Assembly: GCA_963789005.1 (NCBI GenBank)
Contig: CAWBIZ010000004.1
Coordinates: forward strand, 248,001 to 312,000
DNA length: 64,000 bases
From: DASSUW01 sp963789005
GTDB taxonomy: Bacteria > Actinomycetota > Thermoleophilia > Solirubrobacterales > Solirubrobacteraceae
Direction of reading: 5' to 3'
Positions 62,029 through 64,000 of this stretch are shown piece after piece. Under the pieces are notes generated by a model. The model was not told the DNA's origin, ran no database searches, and saw only the letters and a program-made list of their open reading frames with translations. Within the stretch, counting starts at the first letter, position 1, and each line of letters starts with the position of its first letter. The translations under genes and the position numbers were made by a program.

Positions 62029-62057
62029 AGGCTAGGAAACGCTCGGGCGATGTTCAA
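62029..62057 (-). promoter_or_regulatory. Promoter of the IHF-like gene
   Basis: On the minus strand TTGAAC (62057-62052), a 17-base spacer and TAGCCT (62034-62029): near-ideal spacing for a housekeeping sigma factor. The predicted start near 62022 gives an untranslated leader of about 140 bases (61881-62022), unusually long for this window. Confidence 0.6.
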
Positions 62058-62137
62058 CCGCTCCACACGCCGATTCCCCGCAAGCAGCGCCCGATTTCTC
62101 ATTCCACGATGAACCGCGCGGCAGAGCGGAAAATGTG

Positions 62138-63391
62138 CTAAGCGGTGGGCCCGGACGGAAGCGGACCGTGCTCCGCCTCGAAGGCCCGCTTGACAACCGC
62201 GAACGCCTCGAGCGCCCGGTCCAGCGTGGCCTCGTCGTGGGTTGCCATGACGCTCGTGCGCAGCAGCGCGCCCGCCGGCGGGACCGCCGGATGCAGCGCC
62301 ACGTTGACGTACACGCCGGTGTCGTAGAGCGCGCGCCACAGGAGCACGGCCTTCCAGTCGTCGCCCACCACCACGGGCACGATCGGGGTCACGTGGCCGG
62401 AGCCGTCGTCGAGCACCTGCAGGCCCAGCTCGCGCAGCCCGGAGCGCAGGTAGGCGGCGTTCTCGAGCACGCGGGCGAACAGCGGCGGCCCGTCGGCGGA
62501 GCGGATGATCCGCAGCGCCGCGAGCGCCGCCCCGACCGAGGCGGGCACGGCCGCGGCGGTGAAGAGGAACGAGCGCGAGGTGACCCGCAGGAAGTCGATC
62601 ACCTCGTGTGAGCCGGCGAGGAAGCCGCCGCAGCTGGCCAGCGACTTCGAGAACGTCCCCATGCGCAGGTCGACGTCCGCCTCCACGCCGAACAGCTCGC
62701 TGGCGCCGGCGCCGCGGGCGCCGAGCACGCCGGCCGCGTGCGCCTCGTCGACCATCAGCCGCGCCCCGTGCGCCCGGCACAGCTCGACGATCCGCGGCAG
62801 GTCGGCGACGTCGCCCTCCATCGAGAACACGCCGTCGACGACGACGAGCACGCCGCCGCCGTCGTCTCCTGCCCGCTCGAGCATCTTCTCGAGCTTGTCG
62901 AGCCGCCCGTGGCGGAACGGCCGCAGCTTGGCCCGCGACAGCAGGCAGCCGTCGAGGATCGAGGCGTGGTCGGCCGAGTCGGCGATCACCGTGTCGCCCG
63001 GCCCGAGCAGCGTGGCCAGCGCCCCGAGGTTCGCCTGGTGGCCGGTCGAGAACGTGAGCGCGTCCTCGGTGCCCATCCACTCCGCCAGCTCCCGCTCGAG
63101 CTCGAGGTGCAGGTCGATCGTCCCGTTCAGCAGCCGCGAGCCGGTGAGTCCGGTGCCGAAGCGGTCGAGCGCCTCGTGCGCGGCGGCCAGCACGCGCTCG
63201 TCGCCCGTGAGCCCGAGGTAGTTGTTGGAGCCGAGCATGATCCGCTCGGCGCCCTCCATCTCCACCACCGGCGCGGCCGGCGACTCGAGCCGGCGGAAGT
63301 ACGGGAGCACGTCCGCCTCGCGCGCCGCGCGCAGCTGCTCGGCCCGCTCGTGGCCGCGGACCTTGGCGAAGATGTCGATGGCGGTCGGCAT
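62138..63391 (-). CDS. Alpha-oxoamine synthase (serine palmitoyltransferase / KBL / BioF type)
   Basis: 417-residue PLP enzyme that condenses an amino acid with an acyl-CoA and releases CO2. The catalytic set is complete: His142 (SADHASI), Asp215 and His218 (MVDEAHAAG) and Schiff-base Lys249 (GTFSKSLAS). Family motifs LGSNNYLGL and GTGLTGSRLLNGT are intact. Sequence cannot separate serine palmitoyltransferase from KBL or BioF. The divergent GNAT-like gene, whose likely homologues sit beside serine palmitoyltransferase, favours a sphingolipid role. Confidence 0.88.
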   Translation of the reverse strand: MPTAIDIFAKVRGHERAEQLRAAREADVLPYFRRLESPAAPVVEMEGAERIMLGSNNYLGLTGDERVLAAAHEALDRFGTGLTGSRLLNGTIDLHLELERELAEWMGTEDALTFSTGHQANLGALATLLGPGDTVIADSADHASILDGCLLSRAKLRPFRHGRLDKLEKMLERAGDDGGGVLVVVDGVFSMEGDVADLPRIVELCRAHGARLMVDEAHAAGVLGARGAGASELFGVEADVDLRMGTFSKSLASCGGFLAGSHEVIDFLRVTSRSFLFTAAAVPASVGAALAALRIIRSADGPPLFARVLENAAYLRSGLRELGLQVLDDGSGHVTPIVPVVVGDDWKAVLLWRALYDTGVYVNVALHPAVPPAGALLRTSVMATHDEATLDRALEAFAVVKRAFEAEHGPLPSGPTA

Positions 63392-63406
63392 ATAGGGTGC
63401 GCTCTC

Positions 63407-64000
63407 GTGTCGCTTGACGTGCGTCCCGTCCGAGGGCTGCGGGACCTGCGGAAGTTCGTCGACCTCCCGTACCGGCTGCACTCTAACTCGCCGGTCTGGG
63501 TGCCTCCGCTGCGCCTCGAGCGCTACCTGTTCCTCTCCCGCCGCCTGAACGCGTTCTTCGAGCACGGCGACGCGCAGCTCTTCCTCGCCGAGCGCGACGG
63601 GGTGGTCGTGGGCCGCATCAGCGCGCAGTACGACGACGCCTTCAACGCGTTCCACGGCAACCGCTGGGGGATGTTCGGCTTCCTCGAGCTGGCCGACGAT
63701 CCCGAGGTGCTGCCCGCGCTGCTGGCGGCCGCCGAGGGCTGGCTGCGCGCCCGCGGTCGCGACCACATGATCGGCCCGATGGACTTCACGATCAACGACG
63801 AGTCCGGCGTGATGATCGAGGGCTTCGAGCGCGAGCCGATGGTCAAGCAGCCCTGGCACCCGCCGTACTACGCCGCGCGCTGCGAGCAGGCCGGCCTGGC
63901 CAAGGCGGTCGACCTGCTGATGTGGGAGCTGCACATCTCCGACCGCTCGAAGATCCTGCCGGTGATCTTCAAGCTCGCCGGCGAGGTCGAGCCGCGGCAC
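63407..64000 (+). CDS. GNAT-like N-acyltransferase (YghO/bacterial ceramide synthase-like), 3' end missing
   Basis: 198 residues are visible; the frame runs off the window. N terminus SLDVRPVRGLRDLRKFVDLP, then VPPLRLERYLFLSRRLNAFF, NRWGMFGFLE and PMDFTINDESGVMIEGFERE. This looks like the YghO-type branch of the acetyltransferase superfamily. Bacterial ceramide synthase (bcerS) of Caulobacter belongs to such a GNAT-like group and lies near serine palmitoyltransferase. The start is 15 bases from the divergent synthase start; TAGGGT (63393-63398) lies 8 bases before the GTG, so a leaderless message is likely. Confidence 0.7.
   Translation, partial: MSLDVRPVRGLRDLRKFVDLPYRLHSNSPVWVPPLRLERYLFLSRRLNAFFEHGDAQLFLAERDGVVVGRISAQYDDAFNAFHGNRWGMFGFLELADDPEVLPALLAAAEGWLRARGRDHMIGPMDFTINDESGVMIEGFEREPMVKQPWHPPYYAARCEQAGLAKAVDLLMWELHISDRSKILPVIFKLAGEVEPRH

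Overview
The window is about 64 kb of very GC-rich DNA with dense, short-gapped genes, many GTG starts and many 1-4 base start/stop overlaps. Gene content is that of a high-GC actinobacterium: a six-gene mce lipid-transport operon, an actinobacterial-type integration host factor, a type III glutamine synthetase, a chlorite-dismutase-like HemQ and an ECF42/DGPF pair. I infer a member of Thermoleophilia (Solirubrobacterales-like: Solirubrobacter, Conexibacter, Patulibacter), but the sequence alone does not name the species. I see no rRNA, tRNA, CRISPR array, insertion sequence or phage integrase.

Layout. 1-4732: an acyl-CoA block (carboxyltransferase cut by the window edge, PAS-GGDEF cyclase, beta-keto acid cleavage enzyme, family III CoA-transferase/racemase). 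4733-5344: gene-free, with four imperfect palindromes. 5345-8513: secreted protein, DUF2804-like protein, then a small ORF, a nitrilase and a TetR regulator behind a palindromic operator. 8525-10921: small membrane-associated proteins and an AI-2E family exporter. 10963-16042: glycosyltransferase, DegV, epimerase, thioredoxin-fold protein, DGPF protein and ECF42 sigma factor. 16020-17902 (minus): zinc alcohol dehydrogenase and a broken mtnA. 17911-20639: ABC-2 transporter, then Grx4, BolA and IscA-type iron-sulfur proteins. 20582-30768: secreted glycosidase-like protein, membrane protein, lipoproteins, AlkA-type glycosylase, HemQ, a glycosyltransferase-flippase fusion, an LVIVD protein and a patatin. 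30765-34266: metH with a +1 frameshift. 34758-42806: nitrogen assimilation (glnN, amt, glnK, frameshifted PucR regulator) with two ferritin-like proteins and an L,D-transpeptidase inserted.

43601-58587 is one continuous operon: two YrbE/MlaE permeases, the MceG/Mkl ATPase, six Mce proteins, an MmpL transporter, a thioredoxin-fold protein and a B3/B4-domain protein. It should build an envelope-spanning lipid import or trafficking machine. 58612-61880 holds an aminotransferase, small hypothetical proteins, a VOC protein and the IHF-like protein. The window ends with a divergent pair, an alpha-oxoamine synthase and a truncated GNAT-like protein, which resembles the start of a bacterial ceramide (sphingolipid) pathway.

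Several genes appear to be transcribed without a leader: a TAnnnT hexamer lies 6-8 bases before the start codon, sometimes shared by two divergent genes. Three genes are disrupted: mtnA (internal loss plus frameshift), metH and pucR (one extra base each).
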